DNA of 64,000 bases, from NCBI GenBank assembly GCA_019914945.1, contig CM034106.1, positions 6,944,001-7,008,000 on the forward strand, written 5' to 3'. Positions within the stretch are counted from its first letter, which is position 1, and each line of letters starts with the position of its first letter. The translations under genes and the position numbers were made by a program. A model generated the notes under the pieces. The model worked only from the letters and a program-made list of their open reading frames with translations, made no database searches and was not told the DNA's origin. Below are positions 47,061-58,972 of this stretch, in pieces. The stretch comes from Typha latifolia (Eukaryota > Streptophyta > Magnoliopsida > Poales > Typhaceae).

Positions 47061-48032
47061 GAGTGATCCATGATCCACAAAAAGTAAGTGAGCTCGAGGG
47101 AGAGTTTTGAAAATATTTTAATTCTTAGCTTTGTTTTCGATCGGATTCAATTGTTTTCATATTTTTACCCTTTGGATGATTTTACAAATTTCCATTGATA
47201 TATCTTATGTCTTGATTGATTTTTGTTTTTCAGATATGATATCTTTTCCTTTGTGTGTTTTGTATTTTAGTCTGTGTTTCATAAAAAAAATAATAAAAGT
47301 AAATTAGAAATACTTGGAGTTGAAACATTAATATGAAGACACATTGCATATGTTTTGTATGCTGATTGTTGTACTTCCCTTTGATATGTTGTATATTATT
47401 CTTTAATTAGGGTTGTTATATTTTGACTTTACATGCAGATTAATAAAACAAAACGATACATGACATGCATGTTAAGCCTATATTTCACTCATTGATTCTC
47501 TATGTCTAGATGCTTCATATGTCACATTGAATTTTCTAGATTGACCAATAGCCAGCCTAAGTGCATTTGCATGATCATGAAAATCCTTAAAACTTATATT
47601 GAAAAGGACTACCTTAGAAAGTAGGTGTGAAGATTACCTTGATATGAACATTCAAGAATATTTTGACTCATTAATGCTTCACAAAGTGCAGAAATCAGTT
47701 GAAAAGAAAAAAAATTATACTGAAAAAATGGATATAGCTAGGTTAAAAGATTCAACGAAAGGATACCTTGTCTTGTAAGAGTAAAAGCCACTTATTGCAC
47801 ATCAAAGTTAGCTTTATTTATATGTCATAGGTTGTTTTGACTTCTAGATTTCATCAAATGTTGACCTATGTGATAATATATTGTATGGTTTGATCATTCT
47901 TTGAAATTAGCACTTAATGTTTTGCATTATAGCGAATATCAGATTTTTGGTGTCATTAGTTGATTTTGATGTCTTTGGCACTAAGTCTAATATGTATCTA
48001 TTTTGAGTTAAGACATCTTCAATAAATTTAGA
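47061..48032. other. AT-rich DNA without recognised feature
   Basis: No coding motif. It may be the untranslated tail of the gypsy remnant. Confidence 0.4.
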
Positions 48033-48891
48033 ACATTTTATATGAATTGGCTTGATCTAATTTGTAACAGATTTTGGACAGATTCAAGGAATGAACTTTC
48101 AAGGGTTGATATTCACTTGTTGAATTCTCTTAAAATTTGGATATGTTGTTGCTTTTAAAGAGAACTTATCAATGAATTCAAAATATCAAGGTTTAGCTGA
48201 TTAGATCTTGAGATAATCAAAGAGTAATCAAAGGTCAGAGATATGTCTGGGTAGTAATGCAAATTAAAGGATAACCGAGAGGAAGAGAAGATAAAGGAGA
48301 GGAGGCTGGCCCTTAGGAACAAGGGTGGTGCGGTGGACGAGAAAGGTTAGAAGCAAGATGAGATTGTTAAACTAGAAAGGTGACGACGATTGACTAGAGG
48401 GAGGAGGGAGATGTTGAGGTTGATGACCAAGTTACGAGGAGAGAGAAGGGGCAGCAATGGCAAAAGCCAATTAATCCTTAATGAATGCAATACTCAATTA
48501 GGACTGCACTCCACATAAATATATAGAAGCTAACCATAAACTAATTCAAACTAGGATTTACCTTAAAGATTTACATGACTTAACTAAGACTTGCCTTAAG
48601 AGCTTACATGACTTAACTAAATCAGTCTGAAGATATATTGAATGCAAAAGTTTTAGATCATGACGTCACTAATTGTATCGAACTAGTTTCATAATATTTG
48701 AACATCTAATGAATATCTTCTGAATATATTATCAAAACTGTGCGAACTTAACTTAACTAGATTGAGCTAATTAAATAAATTCTAACCTCCTAGGATTTTA
48801 ACCAAATTATATAAGTAGATAGGATAAATAGACTTAATCCAACGAGCCCAATATCCCCATGATGTGATATGATTTGACTCGGTTCACAACA
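48033..48891 (-). mobile_element. LTR (candidate 3' LTR) of a gag-only element
   Basis: On the minus strand it begins TGTTGTGAACCGAGTC, is preceded by CATGGTAGAT, and follows a gag-like frame that lies to its right. It aligns along its length with 9667-10492, including TATATTTATGTGGAGTGCAG and the U5-like end. The right end ACAACA is clear; the left end is approximate. Confidence 0.6.
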
Positions 48892-49730
48892 ATCTACCAT
48901 GCTTTCGACCACCTTGTTCTCAAGGTATCCATGGTGGTTTCCAACTTTCGTAGTTGCTGCATCATTTCTTCCAACATCTAAGCCGAGTCTAAGAGCGTTG
49001 TGGAGAAGGATACAACTCATCAAATTGTAGCCTAATGTGGCACGCTAGTTGGTGCTTGACCAATTAGTCCAGAGCTAGGAGTATACTCACTCGCAATCTA
49101 ACGTGGACTCAAGTCTAGTATAGGTCTTGCACACGAGCTGATTGATTTGGGCTTTGGCACATCACATGTAGGATGAGGAGGTGATCCTTTAGCCGGCCTT
49201 GGTTTTGGCCGTCGAGGCGCTAGATCATCGAGATTTGCCCATGGTTCGCCTTCCCTAAGGTATGGTTCAACATATTCCGCCCATGGATTTCCCTCCTCAA
49301 AGTGGTGCATCACCGGTATGGTTAGGATTGGCCGGCGACGGGTTGACTCAATTGGTGTTGGCCGCTTTTCAACTTGTGATTGATTGGTTGGCCGATGGTG
49401 GTGCTCATTGGTTATGGTAGGCCATAGGGTGGTGGTGGTGGTGCTCCATGGGCTACAGTCGACGTAGAGTGAGCCATCGAGGGAACGACTTGATCTAGGT
49501 CGGTAGCACCACTTAGTCGAGTTGGCACAGCACTTAGGTGGCTCGGCCCGCTAGTGGTGGGTTCATGCGAGGCCTCAGAAAGTCTATAGACACATCCATC
49601 ATGGTTGTGTGCAACATCACCAACATTTATGTTATACTTGTTGTTAATTGAGGTAGCTTTGTGAGGTTCTCTAATGGAACTCGCAGATGCGATAGAGACA
49701 GAGTCCTAGATGGTGGAGATTGACTCATTT
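48892..49730 (-). pseudogene. Gag-like proline-rich remnant
   Basis: On the minus strand a frame reads SASSIREPHKATSINNKYNI, then EASHEPTTSGPSHLS, VAHGAPPPPPYG and PWAEYVEPYLREGEPWANLD. The last recognisable piece is MLEEMMQQLRKLETTMDTLR just before the LTR. It looks like the N-terminal, proline-rich part of a retrotransposon gag. No pol domain follows. Confidence 0.45.
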
Positions 49731-51985
49731 ATAACAACCCAAAATTTCAAAAATTTCAAAAATAAAAAATAAGAGATAATTATTTAGACAATGAGAGATT
49801 TAGTTTAATCCTTGATACTTTACGATTCACATTAAATTAATATTTTTATTAGGTTTATCTTTAAATAAGGAAAGAGATTATAGTCCCCATCTTATTAGGA
49901 CTCTTACATCTTCGAACTATAAAAAGGAAGGCTTGAAAAAGAAACCTAGGTTTCATGGGACGTAGTGCTATAGTACCGAGATGAGGAGGTTGTTAATTGT
50001 TATATCCTACTTTCTCATCTAATTTTTTTGTTATATCCTTACCTCATTGGTACTACCATTATAAGAGTCGGACATCAGGAAGTCTCCAGAGTAAGTGAAT
50101 AACACCAAACAAATCGCAAGTGAGTTCTCGTTCAAACCTTCCGATTAATTTTAATTTAGTTGAATGTGTGGATGTGTAGTCTACCTTTATATTCATGGCT
50201 TTGTCAAACCGATTCACCGACCAGCCACATTGAATTGATGCAAAATCAGTCCAAGAGCTTTGTGTCAATGACCTCGTGTCCTGGGTGTCTTTTTCTAGTT
50301 CTAGAAGCCCCTAATGGGTGCTCCTCCATGGATGGCAACCATCGTTGTGAGTCTCTCTCCGTCGACTGCTTGGAGTTGTTTTTCCTCTACTTCGTGTGGG
50401 TCGTCGAGATCATAGGGTCAGTGTTAGTGTAGATATCAGCTCTGGGGTCACCAATAATAATCTTCTCTTTCTCTTCATCTTCCTCTTTCGAAGGAGGAAG
50501 AAAGAACAACCCATATGTGTGAACTTTAGTTAGTGATTAGTGAGTTAGTGGGTTAGTGAGGTAGTGGCTTAGTAAGTTAGTGAGTTTGGGCTTTAGTAAT
50601 TGGTTAAGGTCCAATCATTGAAAGTGTAGGTGGTTTGAGATCTATAACCCAATTCATTTTTATTTGAGTTTGGTTTTGGCCTAACCAATTATTTAATATT
50701 GTGGGCTATGAGCCCGCCTAAATATTGAGTTTTATTTTACCCTAATTAGATTAATTCAAGTTGTTTTAAATTATGAAAATATAATTAAAGTGTGGAATTA
50801 TTTATAAATAAATATGAAGATTTATACTTGTACACTGAGGATTTGAGCTATCCCACATGGAGTTCAATTGAGTGAATTCACTCATATAATTATCATCTCG
50901 TATTTCATACTATGATTCCTTTGTATTATTATTTGTGTAGTATTATACTCCGCACATTATCATCTTTTATATTTCGTGGCATACCCTACTTCATGCAATA
51001 TTTTAGTTTGTAAAATGTTGATCCTTGTGTATTTCTATTCTTTGTGCAAATAGCAAAATATTGGCTGTGGGTAGGACTTTGATAACAGCCTTTGTGCATA
51101 TCTCTGTAGTGACTCAAGTCAAGTCTACCTTAAAGTTTATAGGATAAATCTATTCTTCATCAGTACATAGTCCGTTTAAGTTACTCTAGCGTAGTTAGAA
51201 AACAATCCTAGGCTAAACCAGAAATCTTTCTAAGATGAATCTGATCTCTCTCTATAGTTAATGAATAAAAGAAGTTATATTTGTCACATAGTGACACCTC
51301 CTAATAACCTTAACCAAATTAAATATGAGAAAAAAACTCGAGCGCCAACTCAAGGTAACTTCTAGCTGGTGTGGATTTGCGGCCATAGTCCCAAACTGAG
51401 ATAATTGGCATGATTAAGATTGAGAAAATTTGCATAACGAAATAGAGCATGATACTAGTTTGTTAATTGCATCTTTGTGACTTATACCAATTATTCATGC
51501 TATGAGCTTGCTGGCTATTTTTATTAATTAAACTTTGGTTAATATCTTATAATAGATAAAATATAATTATATAGCTTTTGACCGGATTCATTCACCGAGA
51601 TAAAGTTGCTAACTTATTAAACTCTTTTAATATTTTAGATGCCGGCTAGTGTGACAAATAAACATGGGCACTATGACTCTATTTCCCCTTGGGATTTTGG
51701 GCTTTACATTTTCAAATATAGTAGTGGATTTTTTTTTTCAAATTTAAAACCTAAATATTGTTTTAGTGATATTTAGAAGACTTTGATAGTATAATTTTAA
51801 GTATTTTATATCTTTAAATTTTTTTTGAATTGGAGTTATTAAATAAACTTTGAGTTTTATTATAGAGTTAGATAATTACTGTTAAGGCTTTGTATATCTC
51901 AAGCCTATTGAGATATATGATAGGTCATGATTCTTATTTCGTGTCATGAAATCATCTTCCTTAGATTAATTCTCCGTTTCATTGC
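49731..51985 (+). other. LTR-like non-coding DNA
   Basis: It opens TATAACAACCCAAAATTTC, similar to the TGTAACACCC start of many plant Ty3 LTRs, and has a TATA-like CTATAAAAAGG at about 49917. No coding frame has a family signature. The right end cannot be fixed; it abuts the copia element at 51992. Confidence 0.4.
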
Positions 51986-51991
51986 ACATAG

Positions 51992-52857
51992 TGTTGGTAA
52001 TTTCATGATTTTGACATGAATATTTTATTAATTTTGAGCTAAGTTTTAAGTGGGGCCCACACATTATTTATAATGGTTTAATGGTGGAATCAATTTAGCT
52101 CAAAGCATACTTTATTGTCATATATTCACTTAATCAAATTCATGAAGAGAAGTGAATGATAATTGGCTCTAAAGTGGGTATCATGGCAATGGGAAATAAA
52201 GGAAAGTAAGTTTAGTACCATATTGGATATTTGAGAAATGTTAGTATGGTATATAAGCAACAAACTTCCTATGGGCTTTGGGCCCCAAAAGGGGTACCTA
52301 TTTTGTGGGTAAAGGTTACTATGCAACCTAACACACACACGCGCGCCGCCCGGCCCGGCAAGTCTGATTTGATTCGATAAACAGTTAATCAATTCAGTTA
52401 GTTGGTTGAACTCGACCCAAATGGTGCATCCCTTCACAGTGTAACTATAAATTAGTTTCTGACCCGAATTGGTGCATCCATTCGGTGATTTTGCATCTTT
52501 TCGTCGAGCCTGTTTACCTCTATAAATAGGATGTCAGTCTGCATAATAAAAATATATATCAGAGAGTTTATTGTCGAGTCTTTTAAGTTTGAGTCTACTG
52601 GTCGAGAGAGAGTACAGCACGGTTCAGGTCTAATCAAGGCATTAGAAAGTTGCTTCCTTTCCAGTGCAAGGCAGTCGTTGTATCCTGGGAGACCGACGTC
52701 CACTGTTCCAGAAGCAATCGGTGGAGGGCGAATTGGTCTTAAGGAGATAGTGTCCAACACTAGACTCGACTATTCAGAATTTATATTCTAAAATCTGTAA
52801 GTTTATTTTTAATTTATTTTGATCGGATTTTTTGGAAATCGATTGTTATCGCCAACA
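51992..52857 (+). repeat. 5' LTR of the Ty1/copia element
   Basis: It starts TGTTGGTAATTTCATG and ends GCCAACA, so the termini are inverted (TGTTGG...CCAACA). The first 363 bp (to 52354) match the 3' LTR base for base as far as I can read. After CCCGGC the two LTRs diverge: this copy has about 430 bp that the 3' copy lacks or replaces. No standard tRNA-Met primer site follows; the next bases are ATCTTAAGACCAATC. Confidence 0.8.
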
Positions 52858-52944
52858 ATCTTAAGACCAATCTTGGTTTTCACTCTGATTCCAATCAGTG
52901 TTCTTTTCTTCTTATCGGATTTTAATTTTATTTCATTCTTTTAG

Positions 52945-55900
52945 ATGGCTGAAATAGTAAAGAGTACTATTTCCCCTATCACTGCTCCTTCAGTACCTAC
53001 AGTTCATGGAGAAAAGCCTGAAAAATTCTGTGGTGCAGAATTTAAGAGATGGCAACAGAAGATGCTCTTTTATCTGACCACCTTGAATTTGGCTAAATTC
53101 TTACATGAAGATGTGCCTGAACTCCGAAAGGAGGAAACTGATAGGCAAGTAGTTGCTGCAGTGGATGCGTGGAAGCATGCCGACTTCCTTTGCCGAAACT
53201 ATATCCTCAATGGACTGGACAACTCGTTGTATAACGTGTATAGTTCAGTAAAAACGTCTAAGGAATTATGGGAATCTTTAGACAAGAAGTACAAGACAGA
53301 AGATGCCGGTGCAAAGAAATTTGTAGTCGGTAAATTTCTTGAGTACAAGATGGTTGACACTAAACCAGTGATTAACCAGGTACAAGATCTTCAAGTAATA
53401 ATTCATGAGATTCATGCTGAAGGGATGGTGATTAATGAATCATTCCAAGTGGCGGCTTTTATAGAAAAACTGCCACCATCTTGGAGGGATTTCAAAAATT
53501 ACCTAAAACACAAACGCAAGGAAATGACACTTGAAGAACTTATTGTCAGATTGAGGATTGAAGAAGACAATCGTACTGCTGAAAAGAAAATTGGAAGCCA
53601 GTACGTATCAAAGGCAAATGTTGTGGAGTCCACAAAGGACAAGAAAAGGAAGCACACTGGCGAAGGCTCTAAAAGTGGCAATGCAAAGAAGTTCAAGGGC
53701 AAATGTTACGTCTGTGACAAACAAGGGCATCGTGCTCAGGACTGCCGCTTGAGGAAAAAGAAGGAGAACTCAAAGAAGGAGAACTCTGAAAAGAAGAAGC
53801 CACAAGCCAATGAAATAGAACACCTTCGTTCTGATGTTGATGATATGCACCTCTCTGCTGTTGTCTCGGAAGTAAACCTGATTGGTGGTAATCCTAAAGA
53901 ATGGTGGGTAGACACTGGAGCTACTCGACACATTTGTGCCTATAGGTGGATGTTTTCGTCTTATCAAACTGCGACAGATGAAAAACTTTACATGGGCAAT
54001 TCAGCAACTTCCAAGGTGGAAGGAATAGGAAAGGTTGTGTTAAAATTGACTTCAGGAAAAGAACTTACTCTTAATGATGTAATGCATGTGCCCGACATTC
54101 GAAAGAATCTGGTTTCGGGATCATTATTGAGTAAGAAAGGGTTTAAGTTGGTGTTTGAGTCTGATAAGTTTGTACTTATCAAAAATGGCATGTATGTTGG
54201 AAGGGGCTACTTGTCAAATGGCCTCTTTAAGATGAATGTAATGACTGTAACTCCAAAAATAAATAAAGAAGAATCTTCTTCTTACTTGCTTGAGTCTTAT
54301 GAAATTTGGCATGGTAGATTAGGACATGTTAATTATGGTACATTACGTAGATTAATTAATCATAACATATTGCCTAATTTCTATATTGATTTAAATAAAA
54401 AATGTGAAATATGTGTTGAAGCCAAATTGGCTAAGACTTCGTTTCATTCTGTCGAACGAAGTATAGAACCTCTAGAACTTATACATACTGATGTATGTGA
54501 TTTAAAATTTATTCAAACTAGAGGTGGAAAAAAGTATTTTATTACTTTTATTGATGATTGCACAAGATACTGTTATGTGTATTTGCTAAGAAGCAAAGAT
54601 GAGGCATTAGAAATGTTTATACATTTCAAATTAGAGGTTGAGAACCAACTTAGCAAAAAGATTAAAATGCTAAGAAGTGATAGAGGTGGTGAATATGAGT
54701 CACCATTTGCACAAATATGTGCAGAAAATGGAATTATTCATCAAATAACGGCTCCTTATGCTCCACAACAAAATGGTATTGCTGAACGTAAGAATAGAAC
54801 TCTAAAAGAGATGATGAATGCCATGTTAATAAGTTCTGGTTTACCCCAGAATTTGTGGGGGGAAGCTTTGCTTTCTGCAAATCACATTCTCAACCGGTTA
54901 CCCCATAAGAAATTGGATAAAACACCTTATGAGTTATGGAAAGGTCGAGAACCTAGCTATAAATTCTTAAGAGTGTGGGGGTGCCTAGCAAAGGTTGCAA
55001 TTCCAGTTCCTAAAAGAACAAAAATTGGACCTAAAACTATTGATTGTATATTCATTGGTTATGCTCATAACAGTAGTGCATATCGATTCCTGGTTCACAA
55101 ATCAGATAATTCTGAGGTACATGAGAATACAATTATTGAGTCTAGGAATGCATCATTCTTTGAGAATACATTTCCATATAAATCTACATTAGAAATAAGT
55201 TCTCTCAAAAGAACTTATGAAAATAAGCATGACCAAGAGTCTATGCAAGAAGGAAATGATATTGAACCTAGACGAAGTAAGAGGGCAAGGACTTCTACGT
55301 CTTTTGGTCCTGATTTTCTAACATATTTGTTAGAAAAAGAACCTCAGAGTTATAAGGAAGCAATGTCTACTCCTGAAGCTCCTTTATGGAAAGAAGCCAT
55401 TGATAGTGAAGTTGAATCCATTTTGCAAAATCATACCTGGGAATTGGTGGATCTTCCACCAGGTTGTAAACCTTTGGGTTACAAATGGATATTCAAAAGA
55501 AAGATGAAAGCAGATGGTTCAATTGACAAATACAAGGCGAGACTTGTAGTCAAAGGATATAGACAGACAGAGGGAATAGATTACTTTGATACATATTCAC
55601 CTGTAACAAGAATAACATCTATCCGATTAATAATTGCTCTTGCGGCATTATATAATCTGGAAATACATCAGATGGATGTGAAAACTGCATTCTTGAATGG
55701 TGAATTAAATGAAGAAATCTATATGGAACAACCCGAAGGGTTTGTGGCTCCAGGACAAGAGAGAAAAGTGTGCAAATTAGTTAAGTCTCTTTATGGGCTT
55801 AAACAAGCACCTAAACAATGGCATGAAAAATTTGACTTAGTTATGATGTCAAATGGTTTTCACATTAATGAATGTGATAAATGCGTTTATGTGAAATGCA

Positions 55901-56283
55901 CTTCAGATAATTATGTCATTGTATGTCTATATGTGAATGACATGATAATAACTGGTAGTAATATTAATGTCATTAAAGCTACCAAGAACATGTTGGCTAA
56001 AAAGTTCGATATGAAAGATATGGGAGTTGCAGATGTGATTCTTGGTATAAAGATCACTAAGGCAACTGAAGGGTATGTTATATCTCAATCACATTATATT
56101 GAGAAAATACTCGATAAATTTGATAAAGATAGTAGCAATATAGCCAGAACACCTATAGATGTGAATCTTCATCTCACAAAGAATACAGGTGTATGTATAT
56201 CTCAGTTAGAATATTCTCGGATAATAGGTAGTTTGATGTACATCATGAATTGCACTCGTCCGGATATTGCGTACTGTGAGTAA
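52945..56283 (+). CDS. Ty1/copia gag-pol polyprotein, truncated before RNase H
   Basis: One open frame of 1112 codons. Order: gag (1-280) with a CCHC knuckle [14 protein letters not shown] from about residue 254; protease [12 protein letters not shown] (Asp about 323); integrase HHCC region ([10 protein letters not shown] ... CEICVEAK) and core with the DDE acids in [19 protein letters not shown] and [10 protein letters not shown]; and RT from [20 protein letters not shown] through [20 protein letters not shown] to [13 protein letters not shown]. The RT catalytic box reads YVND (Asn at about 998) where the family has YVDD, so the RT is probably inactive. The frame ends at TPDIAY-like [10 protein letters not shown] by a small deletion. 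The element makes its own cDNA and integrates in the host nucleus when intact; this copy should not. Confidence 0.93.
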   Translation: MAEIVKSTISPITAPSVPTVHGEKPEKFCGAEFKRWQQKMLFYLTTLNLAKFLHEDVPELRKEETDRQVVAAVDAWKHADFLCRNYILNGLDNSLYNVYSSVKTSKELWESLDKKYKTEDAGAKKFVVGKFLEYKMVDTKPVINQVQDLQVIIHEIHAEGMVINESFQVAAFIEKLPPSWRDFKNYLKHKRKEMTLEELIVRLRIEEDNRTAEKKIGSQYVSKANVVESTKDKKRKHTGEGSKSGNAKKFKGKCYVCDKQGHRAQDCRLRKKKENSKKENSEKKKPQANEIEHLRSDVDDMHLSAVVSEVNLIGGNPKEWWVDTGATRHICAYRWMFSSYQTATDEKLYMGNSATSKVEGIGKVVLKLTSGKELTLNDVMHVPDIRKNLVSGSLLSKKGFKLVFESDKFVLIKNGMYVGRGYLSNGLFKMNVMTVTPKINKEESSSYLLESYEIWHGRLGHVNYGTLRRLINHNILPNFYIDLNKKCEICVEAKLAKTSFHSVERSIEPLELIHTDVCDLKFIQTRGGKKYFITFIDDCTRYCYVYLLRSKDEALEMFIHFKLEVENQLSKKIKMLRSDRGGEYESPFAQICAENGIIHQITAPYAPQQNGIAERKNRTLKEMMNAMLISSGLPQNLWGEALLSANHILNRLPHKKLDKTPYELWKGREPSYKFLRVWGCLAKVAIPVPKRTKIGPKTIDCIFIGYAHNSSAYRFLVHKSDNSEVHENTIIESRNASFFENTFPYKSTLEISSLKRTYENKHDQESMQEGNDIEPRRSKRARTSTSFGPDFLTYLLEKEPQSYKEAMSTPEAPLWKEAIDSEVESILQNHTWELVDLPPGCKPLGYKWIFKRKMKADGSIDKYKARLVVKGYRQTEGIDYFDTYSPVTRITSIRLIIALAALYNLEIHQMDVKTAFLNGELNEEIYMEQPEGFVAPGQERKVCKLVKSLYGLKQAPKQWHEKFDLVMMSNGFHINECDKCVYVKCTSDNYVIVCLYVNDMIITGSNINVIKATKNMLAKKFDMKDMGVADVILGIKITKATEGYVISQSHYIEKILDKFDKDSSNIARTPIDVNLHLTKNTGVCISQLEYSRIIGSLMYIMNCTRPDIAYCE

Positions 56284-56860
56284 ACCGAGTAGATATACAA
56301 GTAATCCAGCAAAGGATCACCGGAAGGCGATAGTTAGGGTACTCGGATATTTGAGATACACCACTAACTATGGATTGCACTATTCAAGATATCCGTAAGT
56401 ACTTGAAGGGTACAAAGTGATGCAAACTGGATATCCGATACAAAAGATACCAAATCCACGAGCGGATATGTCTTTACACTTGGAGGTGCATCTATTTCAT
56501 GGAAATCTTCTAAACAAACATGTATAGCTAGATCTACTATGGAATCTGAATTCATAGCATTAGATAAGGCTGGAGAAGAAGCGTAATGGCTTCAAATTTC
56601 TTAGAAGATATTCCTATGTGGCCAAAACCTCGTGTCCGCAATTTGCATACATTGTGATAGTCAATCGGCTATAGGAAGGGCACAGAGTCGATGTATAATC
56701 GGTAAGTCACGACATATACGTCGTAGGCATAATACAAAGCGACAATTAATCTCAATGGTATAATATCCATTGATTATGTAAAATCAAAGGATAACATCGC
56801 GGATCCATTAACTAAGGGTTTAACAAGAGATCGAGTATATTGTTCATCGAGGGGAATGGG
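56284..56860 (+). pseudogene. Disrupted RNase H region of the copia element
   Basis: Pieces in three frames: [36 protein letters not shown], then [37 protein letters not shown] and SIDYVKSKDNIADPLTKGLT. At least four small indels or stops lie in under 600 bp. By contrast, the 3.3 kb upstream have none. Confidence 0.85.
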
Positions 56861-57458
56861 TTTGAAGCCTACCACCTAGAGTAACGACACAACGGCAACC
56901 CAACCTAGTTGACTGGAGATCCCAAGATCTAGGTTCAAAGGGACAACCGAGTTGTGGGGGCGTTCTCTGAAATCACTAAGGAATTAAATTTCCTACACCT
57001 TTCCTATGATGACATAGTGATAAACCTGTACTAAGTGTTAGGGTAAGCAATGCTTTTAATGACTCTTATACTTTGGAAATCCAAGTGGAGTATGGCAGGA
57101 TACTCTTAATAAGAGGTCACCTATGTGAGTGTGAAGTGGGCCGCTTCTATGAGATGACAAGGCTAAATCTCTAGAGCACTCAAAGAATTACCGCGCGCGT
57201 CCGGGGCCGAAATGGACACAACATATAGAACCGACCGTGTTGAAAAGAGCCGTGTGTGAGTATTATTGTCTTGGTTTATACAAAAGCTGAACAGTTCAAG
57301 ACATCATGTTCACCGGTTAGCGAATAAACCCGATAATACTTCACTATGGAAGGTTCAAAGCCAAAAGCTACCTATCCTGATGCGGTAACTTTTCGTTGTA
57401 CTCTCGATCAAGTCTGCATTTCATATGCATTTTCAGCCAATTCATTAATGTGGGGGAT
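56861..57458 (+). other. 3' internal region and polypurine tract of the copia element
   Basis: Non-coding stretch that ends in the purine run TGTGGGGGAT directly before the 3' LTR at 57459, the usual plus-strand priming site. Confidence 0.75.
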
Positions 57459-57888
57459 TGTTGGTAATTTCATGATTTTGACATGAATATTTTATTAATT
57501 TTGAGCTAAGTTTTAAGTGGGGCCCACACATTATTTATAATGGTTTAATGGTGGAATCAATTTAGCTCAAAGCATACTTTATTGTCATATATTCACTTAA
57601 TCAAATTCATGAAGAGAAGTGAATGATAATTGGCTCTAAAGTGGGTATCATGGCAATGGGAAATAAAGGAAAGTAAGTTTAGTACCATATTGGATATTTG
57701 AGAAATGTTAGTATGGTATATAAGCAACAAACTTCCTATGGGCTTTGGGCCCCAAAAGGGGTACCTATTTTGTGGGTAAAGGTTACTATGCAACCTAACA
57801 CACACACGCGCGCCGCCCGGCTCGGCTCGGTTCGGTTCGCACGCACGGGTCAAAGTCCACTTTATATTCTGAAATCTGTAAGTTTATT
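57459..57888 (+). repeat. 3' LTR of the copia element, truncated
   Basis: The first 363 bp equal the 5' LTR. It then reads CTCGGCTCGGTTCGGTTCGC, has TTTATATTCTGAAATCTGTAAGTTTAT, and stops without the expected CCAACA end. The following TGAAGACACATTGAATAC matches the unrelated LTR family of 48033-48891 (about 48624). Confidence 0.75.
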
Positions 57889-57995
57889 ATGAAGACACAT
57901 TGAATACAAAAGTTCTATATGATGGTCTAAGAGATTGTATCCATTAGATAAATGATCCGATTTAATCCTATTCACATCAACATTGCACGTAACAT
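57889..57995 (-). mobile_element. Fragment of the 48033-48891 LTR family
   Basis: TGAAGACACATTGAATACAAAAGTT compares with TGAAGATATATTGAATGCAAAAGTT at 48624, and TTTAATCCTATTCACATCAAC compares with the family's terminal part. Internal sequence is deleted. Confidence 0.5.
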
Positions 57996-58118
57996 AAGCA
58001 TTTTTGAAAATTCAAATTTTCAAATCTAATCTTGCTTGATGTGATACTTTGATTTTTGTGATTCAATGTGGTTTTTGGCTCTGTTTATCTTCAGGAGTCT
58101 TCTAGATTTGATGGATTT

Positions 58119-58289
58119 TTGGATCATTAGATTTTTGTACAGATGAAAAAAATTCAGCCTTTTTGACTTTGTTCGCACCCGACGTGGCAACGCACAACTA
58201 GGCGTTTGGATCATTAGATTTTTGTACAGTTGAAAAAAATTCAGCCTTTTTGGCTTTGTTCCCACCTGACCTGGCCAGCGCACACCTGG
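58119..58289 (+). repeat. Two-copy 87-bp tandem repeat
   Basis: Units at 58119-58205 and 58206-58289 share TTGGATCATTAGATTTTTGT, TGAAAAAAATTCAGCC and CTTTGTTC-CACC-GAC-TGGC, with about seven differences. It lies just left of the hAT element. Confidence 0.8.
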
Positions 58290-58334
58290 GCGAGAAGCCT
58301 AGTTTGATGCACTACGGCATCACTTGATTCCAAC

Positions 58335-58964
58335 TAGACATGATTATTGGGCGGGCTGGGCCGAGTTTCGGCTGGACTTTTCTGGCCAACTAGGTTTAAG
58401 TATTTGTTCATGGTCTGACCGACCCACCAATCACTCAGGTCGGGCCGGGTTTGAGCCAGGCTTGAATAGTCTAGCCCGTTATCACTCGTCGGCCATGAGA
58501 GATCGAACAAGCGGGTCGGGCTGGGCTAACCCGACCCACCAATCATTCGACCCAACCTACATTTTAGCTATTTTTAGAATTTTTTTATTATTAACTTATT
58601 TTTAAAAAAAATATTTATATTCCTCTATTTAAAAAAATAATAATAAATTGAAAATTTTTAAATGTGTGCTTAAAAAAATGTAAAATGGTATCGTACCAAA
58701 ATTTTAGTTGGTTTTTATTGTAGTAGAACGGATAAATATTGTAGCAGAACGGGTAAATACTATAGCAGAATGAGCGGGCCTAGTTGGCGGGCCAAATAGG
58801 CAGGCTTCCGGGTCGGGTCGAGTGGGCAAAGGGCTGGCTCGTGTCGCCCATGGGTAGTTTGAGCTCGGGTTGGGCCAGGCCAGGCCTAAACTGGGTCCGG
58901 GCCCTGTCCAAACCAGGTCGGGTAGGGCCGGGCATGGGCGGGCTGGGCCATTTAATCACGTCTA
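58335..58964. mobile_element. Non-autonomous hAT element with 8-bp TSD
   Basis: Termini TAGACATGATTA and, reverse-complemented, TAGACGTGATTA match at 11 of 12 bases. The element is flanked by a perfect 8-bp duplication ATTCCAAC (58327-58334 and 58965-58972), the hAT signature. Sub-terminal parts are rich in GGGCGGGCTGGGCC, GGGTCGGGTCG and their complements; the centre is AT-rich. At 630 bp it has no transposase. Confidence 0.88.
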
Positions 58965-58972
58965 ATTCCAAC

